A stretch of DNA of 64,000 bases from Owenia fusiformis (lineage: Eukaryota > Annelida > Polychaeta > Sabellida > Oweniidae): assembly GCA_903813345.2 (NCBI GenBank), contig CAIIXF020000005.1, positions 14,513,375 to 14,577,374 of the forward strand. The letters are read 5' to 3'. The notes below the pieces were generated by a model. The model was given only the letters and a program-made list of their open reading frames with translations. It was not told where the DNA came from and ran no database searches. Of this stretch, positions 1 through 12,290 are shown piece by piece. Each line of letters opens with the position of its first letter. Within the stretch, counting starts at the first letter, position 1. The translations under genes were made by a program, and so were the position numbers.

Positions 1-2039
1 AGAAACTTATTAAAACTGCAACTTGACTTATAAGTAGGTTTAAATCGAGAAAACAAAAAACTCGTAACCAGGAAGTTCATCCATTTTGTTACATTGATGT
101 TCCGTCAAAGTAACTAGTTGTGGAACAGTGATAATGCTGCTACCCATTAATACTGTAAAATGAACATTTATAAATGGAACATCTTTAAAATGGAAAATTA
201 TATTAAAGCACCAAAGATGCTCTACTTTTAAAGGTGTTTATCAAGTAAAACAAACTTAAATCATTTTATAAAACAAAAACTCCAAACATCTGACCAATGA
301 TCAAAACATAAACTAATAATAAAATATTGATGTCCAAACAAATGTTTTATTAATACACTGAAGTCATATAACACCTAGAGTACTAAAAAATGAGTAAATT
401 CAAAGCAAGGGAAAGATTATAAAGACAATTGATTTGATACTTATAGGGCAAAAGTTCAACTTCATGCTAATGTTTTCATTCTTTACTGCAATTAATTAAA
501 CCTGATACAAATTGATTGTAAAATAATCCAAGAGATAATACAGAAGGTGAGAAAATGCAATAGAAAATGACTTTATGGAAAATAACAAAACTGAGAGTTC
601 TTTATGATCTTCTATTGATATCATAATAACTAGGTTTGTTTGATGTAACATCCGCTGTATCAAAACTGGGGATTTTGTTTATTTTATTGAACAGGTTATT
701 AATAGGTATTTTTTATTATGTTTGATATCAAATAATTAAGGTTAATATCAGGTCTCGGGGTCAACATGAAAGTAATGTTTTAATAAAAAAAAGTCAACAA
801 TGATTATGACCCATATAAAAAAGTCAACAATGATTATGACATTGACCTAGTTATGCTGGTACCAATATCTATCTAAGGCATATTTCATTCTTTTATATAC
901 TGATTAGTTATAATCATGTGTACTTTAACTTTGTATGAACATATAGTTCCTCTATAACCCTCACCTCTACAAGTTGTATGTAATAGATATGGGGATATAA
1001 GACTAAAACAAGTCATCAGAAAAGCCAAAATATTCAAATATGTTAACTTTACAGATTCATTAAACAGACATTTAATTAATCGTGTTCAGGTGATACTTGA
1101 ACTGATTCGCTGTGATCACAATGAGACAGATGTGTCGGTGACCAAAGCATAATTTTTTAACTGACGAGACATCGAGTCTAATAAGAAATTCCTGCAATAG
1201 TGACACCTTTCAAAGTAGCCAATGCACAATCCCCTATTATTTAGTTTCTGAGATTGGTCTCCAGACTGACAAACCACATTGATGTATAAAGGCTACCATA
1301 GTGACATCTTTTAGACCAGATGAAGTATAAAGCTTTATATATGGAATCTGAATCCCAATAGATCTTCTACTCATATTATATTAGATTGCTCTATAATATC
1401 TAAAGATGCCTCAATGCTGCACATCAGGCTTAATAGATGTCATCACAGTATAGAAGTACTAAACAAAAGCCCTTGGTATATGGTGAATAATATAAAAGTA
1501 CAAAGGGCAACATTTGTAAATACTTCCAATAAAATGATTGAATGAAAAGACTGTAGTGAAGCTATTGCTTTACTACTTATTATTCACTGTTCACTTTAAT
1601 TATATTTATTCATTTATTTATTTCAGCAAATTATATGCTACTAGAAATTAACTGAAAATAGATCGCTGTAATCAAAGAACCTCCTTATTTGTTTATATAT
1701 CAAATACAGTATAAAAAGCAAAACATACTCAGTAGATTCAGAATGGAATTTTTTTATTGTTTCTATTCTACATTGTATTTCTCATTTCCATTTTCTGTTT
1801 TACAGAAATAGAAAAGAAAATATAAAGCTTCGGTCTCCATTCTCATACTAATCACACTTTTCTGGTTTTTAACTATTACATCAGCAATTTTAATTCTGAG
1901 TAAGGAGATGATTTGGTTAATCATGAAGCCCCCTCCCAGTCAGATACACTGAACAGGCATCTTTAGTTAGTCTTTGTTATTTACAAAATGAGTGCTCACT
2001 ACAGGCACATGGAGTTAGCATGGGCTTCATTATAATTTC
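1..2039. other. Non-coding AT-rich stretch
   Basis: No reading frame with family features on either strand. The only local structure seen is a direct duplication of about 24 bases at roughly 786-834 (the motif AAAGTCAACAATGATTATGA appears twice). Confidence 0.6.
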
Positions 2040-2411
2040 TACCCTTTGCATTCGTTTGACTTCACTTCTTAAAAGAGAGCTCCGTCTTCACTCTTTCAAA
2101 CTAAAATAAACCTGTGATCTCACCGCGCCAATCAGTGTTCGTCGGCCAAATTTGACCGACGTTCTTTATATGATACATTCCTTCTGATGTCATCGTTGAG
2201 CCGGGAATTGACCAATGACATGCGCATATTTAATTAGAACGCTTTTGGCGTATGTTCCTTCAAGCTCGCTGATTGGTGGAAGGTCAGCGCGTAGGTCAAA
2301 AGTGATTTACCCAAACTGTCACCGGTACCCGTCGTGGGGGCGGGGCTACTAAACTGTAATATGGTCTCTACTAGACAGAGTGTAGTTTAACTAGACTCTG
2401 CACGCAGGGTA
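2040..2411 (+). mobile_element. Non-autonomous TIR element, TACCCT family, copy A
   Basis: The element begins TACCCTTTGCATTCG and ends CACGCAGGGTA, so the termini are short inverted repeats (TACCCT/AGGGTA). It is flanked by the exact 9-bp direct repeat TATAATTTC at 2031-2039 and 2412-2420, which I read as a target-site duplication. It is about 90% like copy B (16330-16707) by eye and carries no coding capacity. A 9-bp duplication is typical of Mutator-like elements, so a non-autonomous MULE is the best guess; this is inference. Confidence 0.85.
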
Positions 2412-2420
2412 TATAATTTC

Positions 2421-5400
2421 AGATAACAGGCAAAATAAATGAAAACACCAGGCACTTGAAAATCGTTTAAAAAATTATAATTATAATACTGACAAAGTTG
2501 CTCAAAACAAGAGGTGATTTTGATAGAAACAACCCTGAAAATAGTGCCTGCTGCTAATGAACTCCTGTATATAGACTATCTTTAGGTTTCCAATTACTAC
2601 ATTGTAAATGGCAGTGTCCACTCCAGTGTCCAGCATAATTGTAATTGAATCTTCAGCTAAAGAGAACCGTCATTGAATTACTGATTCATTTCTTATTCAT
2701 TGCATATTTTCTTACATCGATAATTTGTATATAATCAAATTCACAAAGTTCAATTGGGATTTCGGAATCATATTCCCATGATTCAGTATATACACAGTAT
2801 ATCGATGCTACTACATAGAAATCTCTAAGAGAAAATTCAAACAAACGTGACCAATGCTCCATCTTCTAGATCCTGTAACCAAAATCAGAAATTTCATCCA
2901 AAATATTTGTAAATTTGAGTATGACATGGTATCAATTCAAATAAAAACAATTGTCGAATATTTGTACGAGTATGTCGATCAAAAAGTAAGCATGGATTAA
3001 TCAAGCGGGAGATGAAAGGAAAACCAGCAATATAATAAGCCTCTCACTAATTACTAATTGCAAATCATTTCATGGATGGGGTCATATTCAGCCAGCCTAA
3101 GCCTACAGTATACTCATTTAATTAAAGGCAACATTTTCTGCTTTGTGACCACCGCTTCATTAGTTTAGTCTTTTTGATATTTTGCTTTGTGAGAAATACG
3201 AGATATTTGGAATCATATTACTTTGATCCTGTGAGAAATAATAGAATCTGCTTTTATACTGAGATGGTCATTTTTAATTTTAAAAGTAATATACTATTGT
3301 ACTAGTTTATTTAGAGAAACAATTGTGAGAAAATACAACTCGACAAAATCGAGTTCTGACTTTATTTCATTTCAGGATAATCCATTGGTTTTTGTCCCAT
3401 TTCAATTTGAATGGATCTTTAATTATTTTTCAGAATATGAAATCAAGATTGTCAGAGAAACAATTAAAAACAATGCCATGCATGCTATTTAAAAAGATTT
3501 CCTCTTACATTTTGCACTTTCTATCTCCGCTACTTCCTTTAATTAAACTTTAAAGAGGCAATCTGCCACTTGAGAAGTTTGAAAAACAATAACGAACCTC
3601 AAGCTAAAATGTTAATTTGACCATTATAATCTTAACGAGATATTAATCAGCACTAATAAAAGGTATTATCTCTAATTTCTAATTAAATAAAATTGTTCTC
3701 AAGTCTTGATTGAGTATTATGTTCAGATGAAAAGAAATTTTGACCAGAAATTAATGATCAAACAAGACATTAACAAAACATCACAACCTGTAAGCAGCTT
3801 TTGCCAAGAGGGTTCACTTTTTAGAAATTTCCAGGGGGTTCACTTTTGACAATTTTGGCCCAAAAATGGCCAAAAGTACTCTGAATGGTGAAAAACTGCA
3901 TGATTTTGAAAAAATTATAGGCCAGGCGTCGCGATAGCCGCGCCCCCTTTGTCTTTATCCTTCCAAAGTCTCTCGCAAACGGCAGATAAGAGGGGCTCTG
4001 GCATACCAGAATGTAGGCCAGGGGGTTCGCTTAAACCCTGCATAACCCCCTTGGCTATGGGTACTGGTAAGTCGCAAAAAGTTGTAACAATTTGTTACAG
4101 ACACCAATCCAGAACTGCCAATACTTACTTGGTGAAAACATAAAAATTATTATACTCATTTTATACCTGGATGTTCCTTGTCATGATAATATTAGTTCTA
4201 ATGGGGCTTGTCATGTCCAGCGTTGCTTAAATGACATTACACTATTAGTGCTTATTAGCATTGTCCGAGGATGTACATCAATTTCCGATAACCACTGACT
4301 CATATAAACCATTTAGGATTCATCGCAATTTTTTAATATCGCATGAATTCACAATTTTAGTAATTAGTTATCATTTAGAAAACTATGATCTTTTTCAAAA
4401 AATATAACAATCGTAAAATCTGTGGAATCTCTCAACAACCTTTTACCATTTTAAAGAGTATGATTTTCATAAGTTTTAGCCTCTGAGTACAAACAAGATA
4501 TAGAGAGAAAAAATCAGGGTAGGGGAGGGTAACATAGACGGGGGAATAGCATCCATGCAGTTAAAAAAACAAGGCTGTGCAGAACAGCTAATTGGTAAAT
4601 TATTTTTGGTAGATGACATGAAATGACAAAATCATTTAGTAATTCTGCTTGTCATATTTGTGTTTCTATGAATCATTAGAGCTATGAATAATAATAATGC
4701 AAACTGTGCCTGATGTTTCATATTTAAAGGAATAATGACGTCTCTTAAAAACTGAGGCATATCTTCACTAGGATAAAATTTTAAAAAGGTGAAATGTCAA
4801 GTTATCATTTTATTTTATAATTATAATCTTTCATAATTATAATTTTTCAAAACATTTAATCAGGTCTAATAGCCTAGATGTGAGTAGAAATAATCTTGAT
4901 TTACATCATTAAAAATTCAAAATTAAGTCAAACTATATTTGGAATCTACATGTAAAATTACATCTAGAAATAAGGTTTTATCAACTTTGAAAATTTAATT
5001 TTCTTTGAAATTGTGACTTCTAGGTCGGGGAGATTCCCCATAACCCCCATGTTGTAAAATCACAAAAATGGAAACATCTTGTGTTGGGCAGATAATATTT
5101 TCTTTTACTGGACATATTTTGATTTGTATAACTATCAGATACATTAGGATAATATGAAAAGTGAACCACTAAAACTGATGAATATTCAAGTTTAAGGGCA
5201 TTTTGTAATACCCTGCCATGTTATTTCTCCCGAATCAACCACCTGGTGGCAATACTGGTAACTACCAACTCGCATCTGAGTAATTGAAGAATTCATTTGA
5301 ATATTGAAAATCTAAAATGATATGATTAGTAACCAGACCATTCTAATGCGAATAATTGTTTTTATGGTATGACTTTGACATTCTGTTTGAACAATTTTTA

Positions 5401-8157
5401 ACATATACAGTAGATAAATATACTTTGAAGATGTGTTTTAAAATATAATAGTTATTCCTATACTTTTTTTCTTAGGTTCTTTAAAACTTGAAACAGCTTT
5501 GATGTACGTACACCCGCGAATCAAGATCTATAACTTAAAAAAAGTTATGTAAATGTTAAATAAACAAGATACCAACTGTTACCCATATCACAATATCCGA
5601 AAGTATAATGATCAATGCAGAAAGAAAGATGTTTTTGTCATTCATCATTTCATTCATCGTCAAAGCCTGAGGAAACACATTACCTTTAGAAGTCTATGAT
5701 CAAGAATAACATGTTACAACATGGCCGTGAATATATTTTAGTTTCAGATAATACAAAAAATGTCAAATTAACCTAATGAATCACAACGAAAACATAATAT
5801 TCCAGCTGAAATGCAACCACATTCGATAAAGAAAACATCATTAAAAACAATGAAATCACTATCTTTAGTGAGATTTGTGCGAGCAAATAGATGTAATTGA
5901 GTCTCTGTGGTTTTGACCAGTCCCTACAGACGGTACAATAATGTAATAATAAAGCAATTTTCTGCCTCTGGACCACTAATGTATTAATTATCATTGGAGA
6001 CAATCTCCCCAGGGTGTAACTTTGAATTGTGTATTGTTTATGTGGCTTGTTTCTAAATATTTCTCAGATAAGATGTTATTTTCTCAGAAAGGGGGCAATT
6101 GCAGTGTTTTTCTTTTCGCATTAGGTTATCATTTACAGAGATAATAATACTTTATTTTCAGTTAATGTAATATTTGTGGATATATTATTTCATTGAGTCA
6201 TTTTAATGGTTTGCATCATTGTGGTCGCCGTATAGCCCTGACTCTCTCTAAGTTAAAGGCAGAATCAGATCTATGGGGGCGACAAAATTACAAGCAACAT
6301 GTACAATTGACCTACCAATCTATTCCTTACAATCTCAGATACAATATCTCCCAAAAGATTCATGATATGTTATAAATAAGTGAAGTTATTATGGATTTAA
6401 AGTGCAAAAATAGGTGAAAAATGTTTAAATTCTCCCAAATAATAAGAGTGGTAACCATTCTTATAGAAAAATAATACATTATTGTAAAAGTCTCTAGTTT
6501 TCCTGAAATAAAGTGTGAACTTTGGGATTTTTAGAAAATAAAATATTCTAAAACTGAAACAATTTTTTGTTGGCCTGCTCACTAGATCTTATTCTCTCTT
6601 TAAGAAGGAGTTTAATGTTTTATAATCAATTACATGTTACATATATTTTATATTTTATTTATTATGCAACAGTCACAATGCACCTTGTATTATAAAAGTA
6701 TGAAGTTTTCATAAAACATCAAACTGGTATGCGAGTATGGTGGCCTATGTTCACAACATGTGAAAGGGCAAAAGCTGGCACAATGAATTTAGTATTTTGC
6801 AATTATTCAAAAATAAATAAAGAAAAAACGATAATATTATAATTTTCAATTTTAGCATAAATCTTAATAAAAAAGAAGTACATGTATTAGATGATAGACT
6901 CACAGTGTTCAAAAGTAATCTCTCAATCCTGAATTTTTACAAACAATAATTTAAGACCAGGATTATACTAATAAAACATCTGGACATGCAGATAGTCAAG
7001 GATCAGTGATTACAAAATTTCTTAATTTTTCAGATTTTGATGACGCCCAGTAGGATTTCATGACATCTGTAATATGTCAATTCATGTGCCAGGCCCCAGT
7101 TGATGAGTTTATCACCAACATATGCAAATTATCTCTGTGACGCTGTGTGACACTTGACTTCCTGGGTTTATATTCTATATGACAGAACCTACTTTGGAGT
7201 AAAATGTTAGAAAGGTTCTGTTTTAAATTGCAAAATTAAGTGAAATAGAAAGTACCAAGAAATAAAACATATAAGAATGAAGTTGAAACTTCAAATTGTA
7301 TAGAAATGCAAGAAAATGAAATATTTTATTCAAATATTAGAGAGAAATTGCAAGAAATTGGCATGGCAAAATTGAGATTTAAGCAGACGGCTAAACCTAA
7401 TGGAATTAAATACTAATTGCTATTGTCTCTGGATCGTGTTCGCTGGTCAAGAGGTTAACAAGACGACACTCAACTTGACCAATTGCATATTTTTGATATA
7501 TTTTCATACAATACAAGACCTACTTCATACCAATGACCTAAGGGTTTTCAGACCAATGTATAACAACTCATCGATTTCTGGTTTTTCCTTTTAACCGTTC
7601 TGGAATCAATGACTAGATTTTAATTCAGGAAATCATATCTTCAGTTAAATGTCTGTGCATTTTTGCATGTATAAATTCAATGCTTAATATTTTAATCAGC
7701 TTTTAAATTATTATTCAAGTCTTAACAATTCTCCCCTCCAGCATATAATAGAAAATAATTGTAAAAATACAAAAGATCCAATTCTCAATAACAACTTTAA
7801 TGAAATTAAATACTCGTAATTGATTAAACGGTCCATTTCTAGCATTTAAAGGATTAAAGACGCTTCAATATCCTTAAATTGTCGCCACAAAAACCACTAC
7901 CTAATCTCATTGACTGTGAAAGAATCTATTTAATCCCCATGCAGGTTTAGATACACTCTTTAATTCACACAATTTAAGGATTCAATGCTATCATAAAACC
8001 TGCTCCTGAGGGATCCAACGGGAATCTCAATGGTTGATGTTGTTCTTTTTATTTGGGAGACAGTGCAGGGGGAGATAAAGTTGTCTCAAACCTACACGAT
8101 ATACGTCTGACATAAAAATTCACAACATTGAATTCAGATGTATTCCTTTTAGCAGAT
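2421..8157. other. Non-coding stretch with one repeat fragment
   Basis: Apart from the dispersed repeat at 3800-4070, I see no coding exon, RNA gene or clear tandem array. If the tentative exon at 8307-8471 (-) belongs to a gene, this region would be intron; I could not identify further exons. Confidence 0.5.
3800..4070 (+). repeat. Dispersed repeat of the CAGGCCCGTAGCC family
   Basis: The stretch contains the block with CACTTTTGACAATTTTGGCC followed by AAAAACTGCATGATTTTGAA, and it ends in CCCTTGGCTATGGGTACTG. Related copies lie at 15617-15766, 31471-31644 and 35819-35985. In two of these the termini read CAGGCCCGTAG and GGCTATGGGCCTG, which are inverted relative to each other. The CAG start resembles hAT-type termini, but no target duplication was found. 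Confidence 0.6.
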
Positions 8158-8283
8158 GTTATGTCGTGGTCACATTTGCTACCGTGTTCTGGCGGATGAG
8201 CATTTTGTTCAAAATTACAATCAACAAATTACTCATCTGCCGGGTGCCAGTTTTGGTCTGAGCAAATATGACCACGACATAAC
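8158..8283. repeat. Imperfect inverted repeat (hairpin)
   Basis: Arms of 23 bases (8158-8180 and 8261-8283) are complementary with one mismatch, and the loop is about 80 bases. Part of the loop (GGCGGATGAG and CTCATCTGCC) pairs imperfectly as well. It lies immediately downstream of the splice donor of the tentative exon at 8307-8471. It may be a small palindromic mobile element. Confidence 0.6.
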
Positions 8284-8306
8284 GTAAGACTAAATGTACA
8301 ACTTAC

Positions 8307-8471
8307 CTCAGTTGACTGAGAGCACACAGTTACGGTCCACTGATTTTCCAGCTCTTTGATCCCATACTCCTGGGTCGGTGATTTCCAGCCATATTTTAAT
8401 GTCCCGCCACTAAGACTCTGTTTCAGGTGCGCTACTTTAGCATTTTGAACTGCACACATGGAATTCCCCAT
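8307..8471 (-). CDS. Tentative first coding exon of an unidentified gene (MGNSMC start)
   Basis: On the minus strand an ATG in a good context (AAG ATG G) opens 55 codons that run straight into a consensus donor (ACTGAG then GTAAGT). The peptide begins MGNSMC, a pattern compatible with N-myristoylation at Gly2 and palmitoylation at Cys6. The remainder is polar, with Lys, Thr and Gln common, and ends SQSTE. I do not recognise the family. No continuation exon was found to the left, so the rest of the gene would have to lie in introns I could not resolve or outside the window. The frame reads on for 25 codons past the donor, so the exon call rests on the donor consensus and the start. It could also be a chance ORF. 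Confidence 0.35.
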
Positions 8472-9776
8472 CTTGTTTTCTGTTTTCTCACATCTGGATA
8501 TAAACGAGAAATTGTTTGTGATTATTCATATATGTTTTATAGGGCTTCATAAAATAACTGACTGAGAGTAAATACTTTGTAGTCAAATTACTACAAACAT
8601 TTTTAGAGCTTCATTTGATTCTAAATAACATTGATATTCTTCCCATTAACGCTTTCATTTGATTTACAATTTATTCTAAAACAATCGCAAATGTGATGTT
8701 ATTCTTTACAAAGAAAACACAATCTCTGATCATTGTTGAAAAGTATCATTTTAAAATCATCGACTTTTTATAAGATCCACATCATTAATAATTCAAATAG
8801 AACTAACAAATAATACCAAATTCAACTCCGTGATCAATATTTCTGTTGGTTTATCCCTTGATCAGTGAATGATATCCATTAATGTTGAACAATAAAGCAA
8901 GATAAAAGTTCTGAAATATTTCCGACAATCTCCTGATTTCCTTTCGTTGAATTGAATCAATGTTTCTTTTATTGACACAACTTGTGATTCATCTTCGCTG
9001 CGGAGTATGCTATGTCCATCAATTCTTCCTTGTCATATCTCTTATATAGCCAGAAGCAGTTGTGTATTTCCTTCTAAATCTTAGTTATAGATCACCAATA
9101 TCACTTGACAGCGAACCTTGGTCAAAATCATAAATTTCTCAGAAATTACTCATGTATGATTCCCAAGTTTTCTCAGGTATTGAGTTTGTGATTCCAGTTT
9201 CGCATATGAGTAAAAAATTAGATGTTTTATTCCAATTTTTAATGAAAAAATAGAGAAATTAAGAAATAAATACTCAAAAGCCGTCTGCAAGATTACAGCT
9301 CCAATGAACTGTTATTATAAGCCTGTAATTAGGTCTTCAGTTAGAACCTATACCAGATTGTCATATGCCTTATCAAGACAGTCCCCGAGATAATAAAATT
9401 GTCCAATTTATTGGGACACCACCTCATTGTTCTCTATTAACAATCATATAAATAAACTATAGCTAGAGAGAGATCAATTACTGAAACAATTAGATATATG
9501 TCTCTTTTCACACTTGTGCTGTAATATTTTCATTGCCTTCTGGCAATTATTGAGGATAATCTTGTTTTACAGACAGATTGATTCGAACGAGCTGTGTTAT
9601 ACAATAGCTATTAATGCTGAATTCTATGGGGGCCAATCAGAAATGCTGTAATCAAATGAATTGTTGACAGATTGGAATGTACTGCAGTACCCAAAAACAA
9701 AATATGGAGAATAGGAAAATTAACAAGAATATGCAAGTAGTAAACATATCTACAATTGATATTTTTATACCTAACT
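8472..9776. other. Non-coding stretch
   Basis: No exon or repeat identified. It would contain the promoter and 5' leader if the exon at 8307-8471 is real. Confidence 0.5.
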
Positions 9777-9955
9777 TACATATAGTGAAACCTGTAAAGG
9801 GGGAACACCTCTGTTAGTGGAACAATTTTCACGCTCCCAAGACCAAGTGAGTTGGTGTTAAATGACTCTCTACAAGTAGAACACCTCCCAAGTGGAACAC
9901 CTTTTAGATCTACCAAATGTGTTCCACTTACACAGATTTTACACTTGCAAAAATG
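9777..9955. mobile_element. Short TIR element with GTTCCACTTACACAG-type ends
   Basis: The ends are inverted and similar: the left end has GTGAAACCTGTAAAGG and AACACCT, and the right end has ATGTGTTCCACTTACACAG then ATTTTAC. The same design is seen at 53217-53402 and as a fragment near 21100. The interior has several GAACACCT-like words and no coding potential. Such ends resemble pogo/Tigger-type MITEs; this is inference. Confidence 0.5.
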
Positions 9956-11229
9956 AAACAAAGATTATGGCCAATACTTTCAGAGAAAATGTATTTGCAT
10001 ACATATTATTTAAATATCAAGTTTTTTCTTTGCTGAAATAAAACATTGGCAACTAAAAGATTTTTCAAAAACAACAGCTCATGATATGAACAAAAAAGAC
10101 TCAATATGGACATTTCTAAAAAATATGCTCCTTTTCTCTCTTTATTTTTTAAAATTCAAATCATGGGTTATAAATTTCAAAAATCAAAATACAAAAATGA
10201 CATCATGTGACACTTAATTATTGAAATAAAAATGAAAATAAAAATAAAGGACAACCATATAATCAAATCAAAACAGATAAAAAACTTACATGCATCCGAT
10301 TCCACTTTATCTCTTCCCTGACTTAAAACCTTTTATCTACTGGTATCTCTTGAAATCTAAATCCTTATAATCCGAGAATAATCCAGTAAGACAATAGTAT
10401 GTCAATTGTCTCATATGGTTTATGGCGATATGAGAAACAAACTCTGTCATTTGATACCCTTAGGGAAAATCCAGTGGCGCTTGTTCAATAACTAGACCTA
10501 TGATTATCATCCAAACACTAAAGTTGAAGAGAAAATCACTAATTACGTGCAGTGCATGTATTCTTAGTGGTTAAATGTTTTAATGAGCAAACTTTTATCT
10601 GTTTTAATAGGTTAATTTTTAATGACTTTTTTATTTCTTTATTGTATCTTCATGCTGTGATATTTTAATCAAAACAAATTTTAACAGATAATTAAACATA
10701 ACACACCTTTATAAAAATGGCAAAAATGGAATATATTATGCAACCTACTTTAGGTTAATAATACATATGGTATATGATCTCCACATTGTGCACGAATAGC
10801 ATTTTAAAATCGAAAAAGTAACTGTAGCACTTCTTACTTAAAAGGAATTCTTTTCAACGTTTATTTTTTCAGAAAAGTTATAATATATTACAAATTAGAA
10901 ATGTTTTAGTGTTAATTAGGATGAACATTACAGCTATTGGCTCTATAATTCAAGATTTCATTTGGTTCTAAATATGGAAATACAAATCAAATTCTTTGAG
11001 CAAAATTATAATTTGAATATACACCATATTGAACGTCGGTATTTTAATTGATTTCTGTATTTGAAATACTTTACATATTGTGTTAATCCAAGATTCATTT
11101 TCTTTCAAGGTTTTCTTCTAAAACAAGAAGTTCTCTGATCAATAACAATTAAAGTCGGGAGACATACTGAGGGCCGGGATTAAACTACGAGATTGTCCAA
11201 AGATAGCCTTGGCCAGGCCAATTTTATAA
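9956..11229. other. Non-coding AT-rich stretch
   Basis: Nothing recognisable on either strand. Confidence 0.5.
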
Positions 11230-12275
11230 ACAAGGCATTAACATGACAAAATGTCACCACCTAGTTGCTCACAATATTTGATTTGAATTTCAAACTTGAA
11301 CTTGAAAAAAGACCTTTTTTGACCTTGAGAAGGTCATTGAAGGTCAAATGTCAAATCTAAAGTCATATTTGAATTTCTGAGAACATGTATATGATTTTGA
11401 AAAAAAAATTTAGTCAATTTGAAGCAAGATGAAAAAATACCTTTTTGACCTTTTTTGACATTGAGAAGGTCATTAAAGGTCAAATGTCAAATCTAAAGTC
11501 AGATTTGAATTTCTGAGAACATGTAGATGATTTTGAAAAAAAAGTCAATTTGAAGCAAGTTGAAAAAAGACCTTTTTTTGACTTTGAGAAGGTCATTGAA
11601 GGTCAAATGTCAAATCTTAAGTCAAATCTAAAGTCAGATTTGAATTTCTGAGAACACGTAGATGATTTTCAAAATTTTTTTTAGTCAATTTGAAGCAAGT
11701 TGAAAACAGACCTTTTTGATCTTTTTTGACCTTGAGAAGGTCATTGAAGGTCAAATGTCAAATCTTAAGTCAGATTTGAATTTCTGAGAACACGTAGATG
11801 ATTTTGACCTTTTTGACCTTTTTTGACCTTGAGAAGGTCATTGAAGGTCAAATGTCAAATCTAATGTCAGATTTGAAGGTCAAATGTCAAATCTAAAGTC
11901 AAATCTAAAGTCAGATTTGAATTTCTAAGAACATGTAGATGATTTTGAAAAAAAATTTAGTCAATGTGAAGCAAGTTGAAAAAAGACCTTTTTGACCTTG
12001 AGAAGGTCATTGAAGGTCAAATGTCAAATCTAAAGTCAGATTTGAACTTCTGAGAACATGTAGATGATTTAGAAAAAAATTGAAGTCAGTCTAAACAGTA
12101 TTTGTTAAGTTATAGGAAGTTGTAAGAAATTGTTACAGACGCCGGACGCCAACCTCCAACCACCAACCGCCGTCGCAAAAAAACGGAGACCATAACAATA
12201 TGTGACCACTTATTGGTGGTGACATAAAAAAACGGAGACCATAACAATATGTGACCACTTATTGGTGGTGACATA
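11230..12275. mobile_element. TIR element with GGTGGTGACAT ends carrying a tandem array
   Basis: The left end contains AAATGTCACCACC and the right end GGTGGTGACATAA, an inverted pair. Shorter relatives without the internal array are at 34785-34945 and, in opposite orientation, 45758-45875. All share the word AAGGCATTAACATG (or its complement) next to one end and a GTTACAGAYGCYG-like block. The final ~50 bases (ACGGAGACCATAACAATATG onwards to GGTGGTGACAT) are tandemly duplicated at about 12178-12275. Confidence 0.65.
11299..12090. repeat. Irregular tandem array with palindromic TGACCTTGAGAAGGTCA
   Basis: Six copies of a unit spaced about 100-170 bases apart, recognisable by GAGAAGGTCATT at about 11327, 11463, 11586, 11733, 11831 and 12000. 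Each unit also has a segment reading AAAGTCAGATTTGAATTTCT then GAGAACATGTAGATGATTTT. The AGGTCA/TGACCT words are arranged as everted pairs. No coding potential. Confidence 0.85.
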
Positions 12276-12290
12276 ATAAAACTATTTCAT

